Of a stretch of DNA of 11,536 bases, positions 1 through 5,886 are shown one piece after another; position 1 is the stretch's first letter; each line of letters starts with the position of its first letter. Location: assembly GCA_021779205.1 (NCBI GenBank), contig JAJYBE010000024.1, forward strand, positions 1-11,536, in the 5' to 3' direction. The translations under genes were made by a program, and so were the position numbers. The DNA comes from a bacterium. Lineage in GTDB: Bacteria > Patescibacteriota > Minisyncoccia > Moranbacterales > UBA2206. The notes beneath the pieces are model-generated. The model was not told the DNA's origin. It made no database searches and worked only from the letters and a program-made list of their open reading frames with translations.

Positions 1-1450
1 TGTTGCGGCGAAAGTTTTTTTTGGCAACGAAGCGTCCACTTTGACGTTGGATGAGGCGGTTTTTTTGGCTTCATTGCCGAAGGCGCCCAGCTATTTTTCT
101 CCATACGGAAACAATATTGAAAAAATCAACGTTCGCTATAGAAGTATCTTGGATAAAATCGAAGTTTCAAAAACAGTTTCCGCCAAAGAAATTGACGAAG
201 CGAAAAAAGTGAATGTGATGGCGAAAATAAAACCTTTTTTTGAGCCGATACTTGCTCCGCATTTTGTTTTTGGTGTGAGTGAACAATTGGAAAAAGAATA
301 TGGGCGTGATTTTTTGGAAAAGGGCGGATTAAAAGTCGTTACTACGCTAGATTTGAATTTGCAAAAAATTGCCCAAAAAACAATAGCCGATGGAGTGAAG
401 AAAAATAAAAATTATAATTCCAGCAATGCAACGCTTGTAGCTATCGATCCGAAAAGCGGGGATGTTTTGGCGCTTGTCGGAAGTCGTGATTTTTTTGATA
501 AATCGATTGATGGGCAAGTTAATGTTGCAAATTCAAATCGTCAGCCAGGTTCTGCTTTCAAGCCAATTGTGTATGCTACGGCTTTCGAAAAGGGCTATCA
601 GCCGGAAACATTAATTTCCGATACGCAAACCGATTTTGGTCCCGATGGAAGCGGATCTGATTATATACCGCAAAATTACGATGGACAATTTCATGGTATT
701 CTTCCGATGAGAAAAACATTGGCGATGTCGCTTAATATTCCGGCAATTAAAACGCTTTCTCTTGTGGGAATTGATAGCGCAATTAATATGGCTCAGCGAT
801 TGGGTATTACGACATTGACCGATCGAAAACGTTATGGACTTTCAATGGCAATCGGCGGAGCCGAAGTGAAACCGATTGAAATGGCAAGCGCTTTTTCTGT
901 TTTTGCCGATGATGGGAAGAAATATGCTCAACATATGATTAGAAAAATAGATAATGATACCGGAGAATTGTATGCGGATAATGTAATTGGAGAACAAGTT
1001 ATTTCTTCCGAAGTGGCGAGGAAAATCAATTCAATTTTATCGGACAATGATGCCAGGGCGGCGACTTTTGGCATGAATAATCCATTGGCTATTTCGGGAA
1101 AAGTTGTAGCGGCAAAAACAGGAACGACACAGGATTTTCGCGATGCATGGACAGTGGGCTATACGCCAAAAATTTCAGTTGCTGTTTGGGCGGGAAATAA
1201 TAATTCACAACCAATGACCGGAGAGGCGGACGGAATTTTTGTGGCTGCTCCGATTTGGCGCAGCTTTATGGATGCTATTCCTGCTGATTATTTCAGCGAA
1301 ATTTTTATTCCATATCAAAATCAAACCGGTGTAAGCCAGGACAATTCAATTCTTCTAAGTCCGGAAGACTTAAGCAATCAGCAGATGACAGCCGAAGAAG
1401 CGGCAAGAAACGTTCTTGGAAAAGAACGAAAGAATAAAAGAAAGCATTGA
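1..1450 (+). CDS. Class A penicillin-binding protein (transglycosylase/transpeptidase), 5'-truncated
   Basis: This is the C-terminal part of a bifunctional peptidoglycan synthase of the PBP1A type, which polymerises glycan strands and cross-links stem peptides outside the membrane. The reading frame is open from base 2, and its first residues (AAKVFFGNEAS, then LTLDEAVFLASLPKAPS) match the end of the glycosyltransferase (GT51) domain, so the true start lies outside the window and the TTG at 41 is internal. Counting from base 41, the transpeptidase motifs are all present: SAFK with nucleophile Ser171, SLN at 230-232, and KTGT at 359-362. The sequence around them (RQPGSAFKP, AAKTGTT) is typical of the family. 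The protein ends in a short Lys/Arg-rich cytosol-like tail with no added PASTA or Fn3 domain. A hairpin terminator follows. The family assignment is firm; the exact paralogue is not determined. Confidence 0.95.
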   Translation, partial: VAAKVFFGNEASTLTLDEAVFLASLPKAPSYFSPYGNNIEKINVRYRSILDKIEVSKTVSAKEIDEAKKVNVMAKIKPFFEPILAPHFVFGVSEQLEKEYGRDFLEKGGLKVVTTLDLNLQKIAQKTIADGVKKNKNYNSSNATLVAIDPKSGDVLALVGSRDFFDKSIDGQVNVANSNRQPGSAFKPIVYATAFEKGYQPETLISDTQTDFGPDGSGSDYIPQNYDGQFHGILPMRKTLAMSLNIPAIKTLSLVGIDSAINMAQRLGITTLTDRKRYGLSMAIGGAEVKPIEMASAFSVFADDGKKYAQHMIRKIDNDTGELYADNVIGEQVISSEVARKINSILSDNDARAATFGMNNPLAISGKVVAAKTGTTQDFRDAWTVGYTPKISVAVWAGNNNSQPMTGEADGIFVAAPIWRSFMDAIPADYFSEIFIPYQNQTGVSQDNSILLSPEDLSNQQMTAEEAARNVLGKERKNKRKH

Positions 1451-1465
1451 TTGCAAATTTTTTTT

Positions 1466-1495
1466 AAAAAATAGCTCCTGCGTGGAGTTTTTTTT
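1466..1495 (+). terminator. Rho-independent terminator after the PBP gene
   Basis: A short hairpin, AGCTCC / GGAGTT with one G-T wobble and a five-base loop, is flanked by A-rich sequence and followed by a run of eight T. It lies 15-45 bases after the PBP stop codon and separates this gene from the 3D-domain gene, which has its own promoter. Confidence 0.7.
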
Positions 1496-1537
1496 GTCTA
1501 AAAATTGTTTATCATAGCCAAAAAAATAAAACCAGGC

Positions 1538-1566
1538 TTGACCAAACAGAGAACTTATGCTAGTAT
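1538..1566 (+). promoter_or_regulatory. Sigma-70-type promoter of the 3D-domain gene
   Basis: TTGACC at 1538-1543 and TAGTAT at 1561-1566 are separated by 17 bases, with a TGC extension directly before the -10 box. Transcription would start near 1573, giving a leader of about 50 bases. Confidence 0.75.
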
Positions 1567-1573
1567 GCGCAGT

Positions 1574-1600
1574 TGATCGAAAAAGCTTTTTTTAAGATCA
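1574..1600 (+). promoter_or_regulatory. Leader hairpin of the 3D-domain mRNA
   Basis: TGATC (1574-1578) pairs with GATCA (1596-1600), and inside it AAAAAGC can fold on the following T-run. It lies immediately after the predicted transcription start. It is too short for a ydaO-type c-di-AMP riboswitch, which is found upstream of some cell-wall hydrolase genes. Its role may be RNA stability or a weak attenuator; this is inference. Confidence 0.35.
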
Positions 1601-1625
1601 GCATTTAACAATTAAGAGTTTATCT

Positions 1626-2177
1626 ATGCGCATTAGAACGAAGTTGGCATTTGCTTGCGGATCGTTTATCGCTTTTTGTTTATTGGCGACAACGGAAAGC
1701 GCAAGAGCTGATGATTCTAATCAAACAAAAATAAACTATTCAAGCATTGCGGAAAATATTCTAACTTCCGGAAATATTCAAGCATTATCTTGCAATGAAA
1801 AAGAAAATGTCGATCAGCCTATTTGTGAAAGGGTGATTGTTGATCAAAAAGAAGAAAAAAATAAGATTAAAAATAAAAAGTTTCCTGATGGAAAATTTCA
1901 AGTCAATGCTTCCGCCTACACCGCTTCTGCTGATGAATGTGGAAAAAGTGATGGAATAACGGCTTCAGGAGCAGTGGTCCACGAAAACGAAACAATTGCT
2001 TGCCCGATGAATTTTCCTTTTGGAACTAGAATAAATATTGATGGTTATGGCATTTATATTTGTCAGGATCGCGGTGGGGCGATTGAAGGAAATAGAATTG
2101 ATATTTATATGAAAACAAAAGCGCAGGCGTTTGCTTTCGGTAGACGAAAACTTATAGCGGAAATAATTAACGAATAA
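1626..2177 (+). CDS. Exported 3D-domain protein, probable peptidoglycan-remodelling hydrolase
   Basis: The 183-residue protein has a signal peptide (basic start, hydrophobic core about 7-21, ARA cleavage site after residue 28), a charged linker to about 88, and a 3D domain at about 91-180. The 3D fold is the double-psi barrel of MltA-like lytic transglycosylases, and such proteins are used in wall turnover and growth. Recognisable family features are the AYT start (97-99), GITASG (110-115), PFGTRI (131-136), the QDRGGAIEGNRIDIY core (147-161) with Asp148 and Asp159, and the closing FGRR (171-174). The usual first aspartate of the three that name the family, in the IAVDP-type motif, is replaced: here IACP has Cys126. 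Cys105, Cys126 and Cys146 lie in the domain and could form a disulfide. The start has an SD-like AAGAG upstream. Its location next to a PBP gene fits a wall role. Confidence 0.85.
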   Translation: MRIRTKLAFACGSFIAFCLLATTESARADDSNQTKINYSSIAENILTSGNIQALSCNEKENVDQPICERVIVDQKEEKNKIKNKKFPDGKFQVNASAYTASADECGKSDGITASGAVVHENETIACPMNFPFGTRINIDGYGIYICQDRGGAIEGNRIDIYMKTKAQAFAFGRRKLIAEIINE

Positions 2178-2201
2178 AGGTATAAAAAAATAAAGAAGTA
2201 A

Positions 2202-2233
2202 AAAGCGTCTCGGCATTTCTGCCGAGACGCTTT
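2202..2233. terminator. Bidirectional terminator between the 3D gene and the tRNA pair
   Basis: A perfect 14-bp inverted repeat, AAAGCGTCTCGGCA / TGCCGAGACGCTTT, encloses the loop TTTC. It is followed by T-runs on both strands (three on +, five on -), so it can end both the + transcript of the 3D gene and the - transcript of the tRNAs. Confidence 0.85.
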
Positions 2234-2238
2234 ATGTG

Positions 2239-2322
2239 TACCGCGGGCGAGAATCGAACTCGCATGACCTTGCGATCGAGGGATTTTAAGTCCCTTGTGT
2301 CTACCAATTCCACCACCGCGGC
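2239..2322 (-). tRNA. trnL: tRNA-Leu (anticodon UAA)
   Basis: Read on the minus strand, this folds as a class II tRNA. The acceptor stem is GCCGCGG with CCGCGGT, the first pair being G-U. The D arm contains TGGTAGACAC. The anticodon stem AGGGA/TCCCT holds the loop CTTAAAA, giving anticodon TAA at 2286-2288. The long variable arm GATC-GCAA-GGTC and the T arm GCGAG-TTCGATT-CTCGC follow. The discriminator is A73, the leucine identity base. CCA is not encoded. It is 11 bases downstream of tRNA-Cys and likely cotranscribed with it. Confidence 0.95.
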
Positions 2323-2333
2323 TGATTTTTTTG

Positions 2334-2404
2334 AGGTCCGGAACAGAATTGAACTGTTGTAAAGGGTTTTGCAGACCCTTGCCTAACCACTCGGCCACCG
2401 GACC
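2334..2404 (-). tRNA. trnC: tRNA-Cys (anticodon GCA)
   Basis: Read on the minus strand, the acceptor stem GGTCCGG pairs fully with CCGGACC. The anticodon stem AGGGT/ACCCT holds the loop CTGCAAA (anticodon at 2370-2372). The T arm is AACAG-TTCAATT-CTGTT. The discriminator is U73, the cysteine identity base. CCA is not encoded. It is the first gene of the pair. Confidence 0.95.
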
Positions 2405-2409
2405 AAAAA

Positions 2410-2456
2410 AATAGTAGAACTATTCTTAGATTATCAAAAATATTTTAATTGGTCAA
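2410..2456 (-). promoter_or_regulatory. Promoter of the tRNA-Cys/tRNA-Leu operon
   Basis: On the minus strand TTGACC (2451-2456) and TAATCT (2428-2433) are 17 bases apart, with TGA before the -10 box as an extended element. Transcription would start near 2421, about 17 bases before the tRNA-Cys 5' end. The short leader contains a perfect small inverted repeat AATAGT-aga-ACTATT (2410-2424). Confidence 0.75.
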
Positions 2457-2514
2457 TTTTATAAAAAAAGCGGAGGCCAGACGGGCTTATTTTAAAGGTT
2501 TTTAAGTAATGCCC

Positions 2515-2543
2515 TTGATTTTTTCTTTATTTTGTGCTAATAT
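2515..2543 (+). promoter_or_regulatory. Promoter of the orphan two-gene operon
   Basis: TTGATT at 2515-2520 and TAATAT at 2538-2543 are 17 bases apart, with a TGC extension at 2535-2537. This is among the better promoter matches in the window. Transcription would start near 2550, at the base of a hairpin. Confidence 0.75.
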
Positions 2544-2551
2544 ACTCGGTT

Positions 2552-2571
2552 AGTGTGAAAATGTTCGCACT
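2552..2571 (+). promoter_or_regulatory. Hairpin at the 5' end of the orphan-operon mRNA
   Basis: AGTGTGAA (2552-2559) pairs with TTCGCACT (2564-2571) over 8 bp with one T-G wobble and the loop AATG. It starts one or two bases from the predicted transcription start. Such terminal stem-loops commonly protect mRNA from 5' decay; a regulatory use is also possible. Function is inferred. Confidence 0.45.
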
Positions 2572-2621
2572 GACACTGATGCACTTTGACAATTTTAATT
2601 AAAAAAAGGAGAGGAGTTATT

Positions 2622-3272
2622 ATGGTGGCAAAAAAAGTGAAGGATTTTGCGGAAGGGATGACGGATGTTTTGGGAGCGATAGCATCAATCCCAATTCTTG
2701 GGAAAATTTTTAACGTGATGACGGATCACGCCGGAACTCACCTTGAGAAAAAGGCGGGGGAGCTCTTCGGATTAAGTTCTGAAGCGGCTGATCAGACAAC
2801 CGACGACGAAAGCCTGTTTGAAAAAGCGATCGTCGACGGAACACTAAGCCCTGCCGAAAGAAAATCAATCATGACCTATCTTGGTTGGCTAAGGGTTAAC
2901 AACCCAAAATTGGCAAAAGAGTGGGTCAGATGGGTTTATAATACGCTCGTTAAGTTTGAGCGTAAGGTAAAAAAAACATCTGGAACAAAGGATAATAAAG
3001 AGGAAAGGACGTCCACAGACTATACGGACGGAATTCTGGTCGTGGAGAATTTATTCCATGACATTATCATTGCTCCGAATGAAACCGTCAAGGAGTCGGT
3101 TCTTCTGCAACGCAATATTTGTGTTAAAGAAAAAAAACTGGCTCCGGCAGTTGGATTTGCTAAAGAAAAAGTTAGAAAGGTGGCTGATGTTGAAAAAGCC
3201 AACCGCAAAGATTTTAACGAAACCGCCTCTAGCTGGGCAGAGCGCGCCAAAGCATGGCGAGAAAACAGATAA
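2622..3272 (+). CDS. Hypothetical charged protein, first gene of the orphan operon
   Basis: I do not recognise a family for this 216-residue protein. The ATG at 2622 is chosen because GGAGAGGAG ends five bases before it; an in-frame TTG at 2586 has no such site. The N-terminal 33 residues contain an amphipathic to hydrophobic stretch (about 15-33, with ASIPILGKIFNVM) that could touch membrane but lacks the form of a signal peptide. Residues 64-115 look helical and Trp-rich (LGWL, WVRWVYN), residues 116-135 are a charged linker, and the C-terminal 45 residues are strongly basic/acidic helix ending in WAERAKAWRENR. There is only one Cys. It is 12 bases upstream of a membrane-protein gene whose SD overlaps its stop codon, so the two products probably act together. 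G+C looks higher than in flanking genes. Confidence 0.75.
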   Translation: MVAKKVKDFAEGMTDVLGAIASIPILGKIFNVMTDHAGTHLEKKAGELFGLSSEAADQTTDDESLFEKAIVDGTLSPAERKSIMTYLGWLRVNNPKLAKEWVRWVYNTLVKFERKVKKTSGTKDNKEERTSTDYTDGILVVENLFHDIIIAPNETVKESVLLQRNICVKEKKLAPAVGFAKEKVRKVADVEKANRKDFNETASSWAERAKAWRENR

Positions 3273-3284
3273 GGAGAAATAGAA

Positions 3285-4391
3285 ATGATACAGATTCCCA
3301 TTTGGATGTTGGCAGCAATTGGAGTTATTGGCATTATTTTTATAACTCCTTATCGGGTAGGATTAACCAGTATTTTTTCCGCAATATGGAGTATTATTTG
3401 CGGAACGCTGGAAAGAATTTGGGAATTTATCTGCGGAGCCACACCAGTGGCTGGTGCAGTTGCCGTTCCAGCTCTTGGCTGGATTGGAGGAATACTCCTA
3501 ATTCTGGCCTTAGTTGTAATTGTATTTGTCGGCGGTCTTTACTTTATGGCCGGTATAACAATTCTAACAATCGGAGGAATTTTGGGGCATTGGCAAGCGG
3601 CATTTTGGGCATTGCTCGCCCTTCTTGTTTGGGGATCTCTTTCAGCGCTTCCCCAAATTGCCATGCTTAAACCATTGCGCTGGATTAGTTGTTGGATTGC
3701 CAGACCAATAACGATCATTCTTTTTATCTATCTGGCAATCGTCGCTGGCTGGGGAGTATTTGGGAATTTATCTCCGCAACTCCAAACTAGCATCGGACGA
3801 TCCGGCGGGAATAAAGTTGGGGAAATTGCAAATTCCCTCGACAAAGGCTCGATGAAGTCAGAGCCGGAAATGGGAATATTTGCGAAAGTCCTCGAGGACT
3901 CGCAGATTTATAATAATTCTCGTCAGCCGGTTTTCTCTGTCCAAAAAGGTTCGACTGTTTTAGTAAAAGACCTCAACGGACAAAAAGCTGACGTCGATTC
4001 GGAAGGCATGACGAAAGTTATGCTACCCAACCGGAACGGCGATTTTCAGCAAGGCAATGAAGGCTGGATCCCAACAAGGAAACTGGATTGGAATTGGCAG
4101 GTCTGGGACACTAAGGCAAAAGGCAAGAATGAAACCATGACTGAAAATTCCGGGGTGGAGGCGACGGAATTCAGCCTTAACATCCCGGCCGGTGGATGGC
4201 AGTGTGTCCACCTGGAAAGTGGTCGGTGGCAGGTTTCTCCCGCCTATGCCACTGTCCAGTTTGGACCGGAAAAATTTCATACAATTCCCGGAGGAATGTT
4301 GAATTCTCCGGGTAAAAAAATCAACATTGGTGTTGCTCTTCCCGGAATGGAATCGGGGAGAGTAACCATAAAAAAAATCCCCGATCAATGA
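3285..4391 (+). CDS. Multi-pass membrane protein with SH3-like extracytoplasmic domain, second gene of the orphan operon
   Basis: The 368-residue protein starts at an ATG preceded by AAGGAG, which overlaps the stop codon of the gene upstream, so translation is likely coupled. About five membrane segments are visible in the first 160 residues (5-22, about 64-84, 86-101, 104-122, 141-160). A soluble region of about 200 residues follows. Within it, residues 198-268 have the look of an SH3-like (SH3b) barrel: AKVLEDSQIYN, then FSVQKGSTVLVKDL, then GWIPTRKL. Residues 294-365 look all-beta (FSLNIPAGGW, SGRWQVSP, VTIKKI), perhaps a lectin-like or jelly-roll sandwich, but I cannot assign it. SH3b domains often bind wall peptides, so wall or surface attachment is a reasonable guess. 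No homologue is recognised. Local G+C reaches 36 of 60 bases at 4141-4200, well above neighbouring genes. Confidence 0.8.
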   Translation: MIQIPIWMLAAIGVIGIIFITPYRVGLTSIFSAIWSIICGTLERIWEFICGATPVAGAVAVPALGWIGGILLILALVVIVFVGGLYFMAGITILTIGGILGHWQAAFWALLALLVWGSLSALPQIAMLKPLRWISCWIARPITIILFIYLAIVAGWGVFGNLSPQLQTSIGRSGGNKVGEIANSLDKGSMKSEPEMGIFAKVLEDSQIYNNSRQPVFSVQKGSTVLVKDLNGQKADVDSEGMTKVMLPNRNGDFQQGNEGWIPTRKLDWNWQVWDTKAKGKNETMTENSGVEATEFSLNIPAGGWQCVHLESGRWQVSPAYATVQFGPEKFHTIPGGMLNSPGKKINIGVALPGMESGRVTIKKIPDQ

Positions 4392-4398
4392 ATCGGGG
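4378..4398 (+). other. Hairpin overlapping the stop codon of the membrane-protein gene
   Basis: CCCCGAT (4379-4385) pairs with ATCGGGG (4392-4398), and the loop contains the TGA stop. The sequence TCCCCGAT can alternatively pair with ATCGGGGA about 26 bases upstream inside the gene, so two exclusive folds are possible. The hairpin has no T-run, so it is not itself a terminator. Confidence 0.4.
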
Positions 4399-4407
4399 GA
4401 AAGGAGG

Positions 4408-4448
4408 AAAAAGACCGGATTGCATAGCGATGCAAGATCGGTCTTTTT
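4408..4448. terminator. Bidirectional terminator between orphan operon and pilin cluster
   Basis: AAAAAGACCG (4408-4417) pairs with CGGTCTTTTT (4439-4448), and inside it TGCAT pairs with ATGCA. T-runs are present on both strands. It serves the converging + operon (stop at 4391) and - pilin genes (stop at 4453). Confidence 0.85.
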
Positions 4449-4452
4449 TATT

Positions 4453-4911
4453 TTACGAAAGAGACAATCCAAAAATAGTTTTGCTAATGGCATAAATAAT
4501 AATCAGTCCCGAGAAAACGATGACCAACCCGATAATTGAAGCGGTGAGTGTTTTTTTAGCTTTTTCAACTGATTTTTCATCAAATGCCATAAAGAAATAT
4601 TGAAATCCCGCCAAAACAAATCCCAATAAGGATAGAATGCCCACTAAACTTAATAAAAAATTAAGCGCATTGGAAAGAATTCCGAAAACACCATCCGTAT
4701 TAGTTGGCAGCCCTATCGCTACACAACATTTTTGGCTGGAATCACTGCAAAAAGCGCTTCCCTCTGATTCAGTTGCCGCACAAGATGTTTTGCAACTGCC
4801 TGAAATGGCGCTACAGCTAGAGTCAGCAGCAAGCACCTGTTTTGTTAACGGAAAAAAGCTTATAAATAAAATGATAAAAAAAAATAAATTTATTTTTAAA
4901 TTATTTTTCAT
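4453..4911 (-). CDS. Pilin-like two-helix protein with six-cysteine N-terminal region
   Basis: The 152-residue precursor has a signal peptide (hydrophobic 8-22, cleavage near VLA-A at 28/29), a cysteine-rich segment with Cys33, 40, 44, 55, 62 and 63, and a C-terminal two-helix module (about 75-150). The module carries the window's shared pattern: ALNFLLSLVGIL, a second half of the first helix ending in AGFQYF, a polar AKK turn, then SIIGLVIVFSGLIIIYAIS. This matches TrbC/VirB2-like or T4SS-pilin-like families common in CPR bacteria. The start overlaps the stop of the preceding pilin gene by ATGA, implying coupled translation. It is the last gene of the cluster and ends at a bidirectional terminator. 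Whether it polymerises as a pilus or sits in the membrane is unknown. Confidence 0.85.
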   Translation of the reverse strand: MKNNLKINLFFFIILFISFFPLTKQVLAADSSCSAISGSCKTSCAATESEGSAFCSDSSQKCCVAIGLPTNTDGVFGILSNALNFLLSLVGILSLLGFVLAGFQYFFMAFDEKSVEKAKKTLTASIIGLVIVFSGLIIIYAISKTIFGLSLS

Positions 4912-5336
4912 ATAGCAACAGTCATTGAATTTAATAAAGCATAAGTGCCTCCGATAAAAATATAGCTAAGCGCATAAACAACAATTAAGCCAATGAGAGC
5001 GACGCTTACTCCAATAATTGAATAGAGCATAATGTTTTTGGCTTTTTCTGTTGCTTTTGGTTCTCCAATAGCTGTTAAATACATAATGCCGGAAATAACA
5101 AAACCGAGAACACCTAAAATTCCCACAAGGGAAAGCAACCAATTGAGAATGGTGCTTAAGAGTTCAAATATGGATGTTCCGCTAAGACCAAAAGCCGTTA
5201 AGTATGATAATCCAGTGTTTAAAGTTGTTGGCGTAGTAGCTGAGGCAATGTTTGCAGTTGTTTCTAAAAAAAGAGCTATGCAAAAAATAGCCATTCCCAA
5301 AATAATATTTATTTTTTTGTTTCTCATTTTTAACAT
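4908..5336 (-). CDS. Pilin-like two-helix membrane protein
   Basis: The 142-residue precursor has a signal peptide with an ASA cleavage site after residue 33, a short Thr/Ser-rich stretch without cysteines, and the shared module: FELLSTILNWLLSLVGILG (57-75), GFVISGIMYLTAIG to residue 91, polar turn with EKAKN (97-101), and a second helix SIIGVSVALIGLIVVYALS (106-124). It is closest in the window to the pilin gene just upstream (5458-5835). The first helix and the turn are nearly identical between them, which points to recent duplication. The start is uncertain: ATG at 5336 or at 5327, neither with a clear SD. Its last codons overlap the start of the next pilin gene. Role as in TrbC/VirB2-like pilins is inferred from architecture. 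Confidence 0.85.
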   Translation of the reverse strand: MLKMRNKKINIILGMAIFCIALFLETTANIASATTPTTLNTGLSYLTAFGLSGTSIFELLSTILNWLLSLVGILGVLGFVISGIMYLTAIGEPKATEKAKNIMLYSIIGVSVALIGLIVVYALSYIFIGGTYALLNSMTVAI

Positions 5337-5364
5337 AAAATGTTAATTTAATATTTATAAAAAC

Positions 5365-5373
5365 AGTATAGCA
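5365..5373 (-). promoter_or_regulatory. Extended -10 promoter for the last two pilin genes
   Basis: On the minus strand TGC directly precedes TATACT (5365-5370), a strong extended -10 box. The -35 position holds only TTTTCT, a weak match. It lies just downstream of the terminator that closes the preceding gene, so the last two pilins can be transcribed separately. Confidence 0.5.
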
Positions 5374-5409
5374 TAAAAAATAAAAAAAGAAAAAATAATC
5401 AGCAAATAA

Positions 5410-5443
5410 AAAAACAGCCCGCAAATAAATTGAGACTGTTTTT
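5410..5443 (-). terminator. Rho-independent terminator inside the pilin cluster
   Basis: On the minus strand AAAAACAGTC pairs with GGCTGTTTTT (one T-G wobble) around a 14-base loop and runs into a T-tract. It follows the stop of the 125-residue pilin gene by about 15 bases. Read-through may still occur. Confidence 0.6.
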
Positions 5444-5457
5444 CATTTTTTTGCTAA

Positions 5458-5835
5458 TTAGTTGCCGGAAATCGATCCGCTATTGCTGACGAATATGCTA
5501 CTTAGAGCATTAACAGCGATTAACCCGACAAGAGCGACAATTACTCCGATAACCGCATAAAGCATAAAATTTTTGGCGGTCCCAATTCTTTTATCATCTC
5601 CCGCTGCGGTAAGATACATAATGCCGGAAACAGCAAAACCGATAACACCTAAAATTCCCACTGCGGACAAGAGCCAATTTAAAATTGTTCCAAGAAGCGT
5701 GCCAACGCTGGTGCTTTTTAAATTTCCAGTACCATTAGCAGGAACGGAAAATCCACCATCGCCAAAAACAGCAAGCGGAGCTAAAAGCAACAATGATGAA
5801 ACTGAATAACCTAATAATTTAATTTTATTTTTCAT
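5458..5835 (-). CDS. Pilin-like two-helix membrane protein, minimal form
   Basis: At 125 residues this is the shortest copy: a signal peptide (hydrophobic 9-23, cleavage near AVFG-D at 25), a Gly/Asn/Ser-rich spacer of about 20 residues, then the module GTLLGTILNWLLSAVGILG (45-63), GFAVSGIMYLTAAG (66-79), turn DDKRIGTAKN, second helix YAVIGVIVALVGLIAVNALS (93-112). It has no cysteines. A near-perfect SD (AAGGAGGTG on the minus strand, 5841-5849) makes the start secure, the strongest in the cluster, which suggests the highest expression, as would suit a major structural subunit. It is 51 bases downstream of the double-module gene and is followed by a terminator. The family call (TrbC/VirB2-like, T4SS-pilin-like) rests on architecture. 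Confidence 0.88.
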   Translation of the reverse strand: MKNKIKLLGYSVSSLLLLAPLAVFGDGGFSVPANGTGNLKSTSVGTLLGTILNWLLSAVGILGVIGFAVSGIMYLTAAGDDKRIGTAKNFMLYAVIGVIVALVGLIAVNALSSIFVSNSGSISGN

Positions 5836-5840
5836 ATTAA

Positions 5841-5849
5841 CACCTCCTT
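5841..5849 (-). promoter_or_regulatory. Strong Shine-Dalgarno site of the minimal pilin gene
   Basis: On the minus strand AAGGAGGTG precedes the ATG at 5835 by about six bases. Most other genes on this strand lack a recognisable SD, so this one stands out. Confidence 0.7.
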
Positions 5850-5886
5850 CTATTTTTATTTTATTACTTGTATCTTTTTTCTGCTA

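Noticed and set aside
41..43. TTG as start of the penicillin-binding protein
   Set aside because: The frame is open back to base 2 and the residues before it match the glycosyltransferase domain, so the gene is cut by the window edge.
1567..1625. c-di-AMP (ydaO) riboswitch before the 3D-domain gene
   Set aside because: The leader is only about 50 bases and shows just one simple hairpin, too short for that riboswitch.
1965..2398. Minus-strand open frames across the 3D gene and tRNAs
   Set aside because: They run through a terminator hairpin and two clear tRNA genes and encode no recognisable protein.
2468..2514. Hairpins GGGC/GCCC and AAGC/GCTT upstream of the orphan operon as terminators or small RNA
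   Set aside because: The stems are short and interrupted, and there is no gene on either strand for them to end.
2586..2588. TTG start for the first orphan-operon protein
   Set aside because: No SD lies before it, while the ATG at 2622 has GGAGAGGAG five bases upstream.
5573..5809. Plus-strand open frames opposite the pilin genes (also 4637-4915, 5032-5346, 6278-6514)
   Set aside because: They are antisense mirrors of the conserved pilin modules. Their mutual likeness (e.g. KYIMPE, RYIMPE) only reflects the homology of the true genes.
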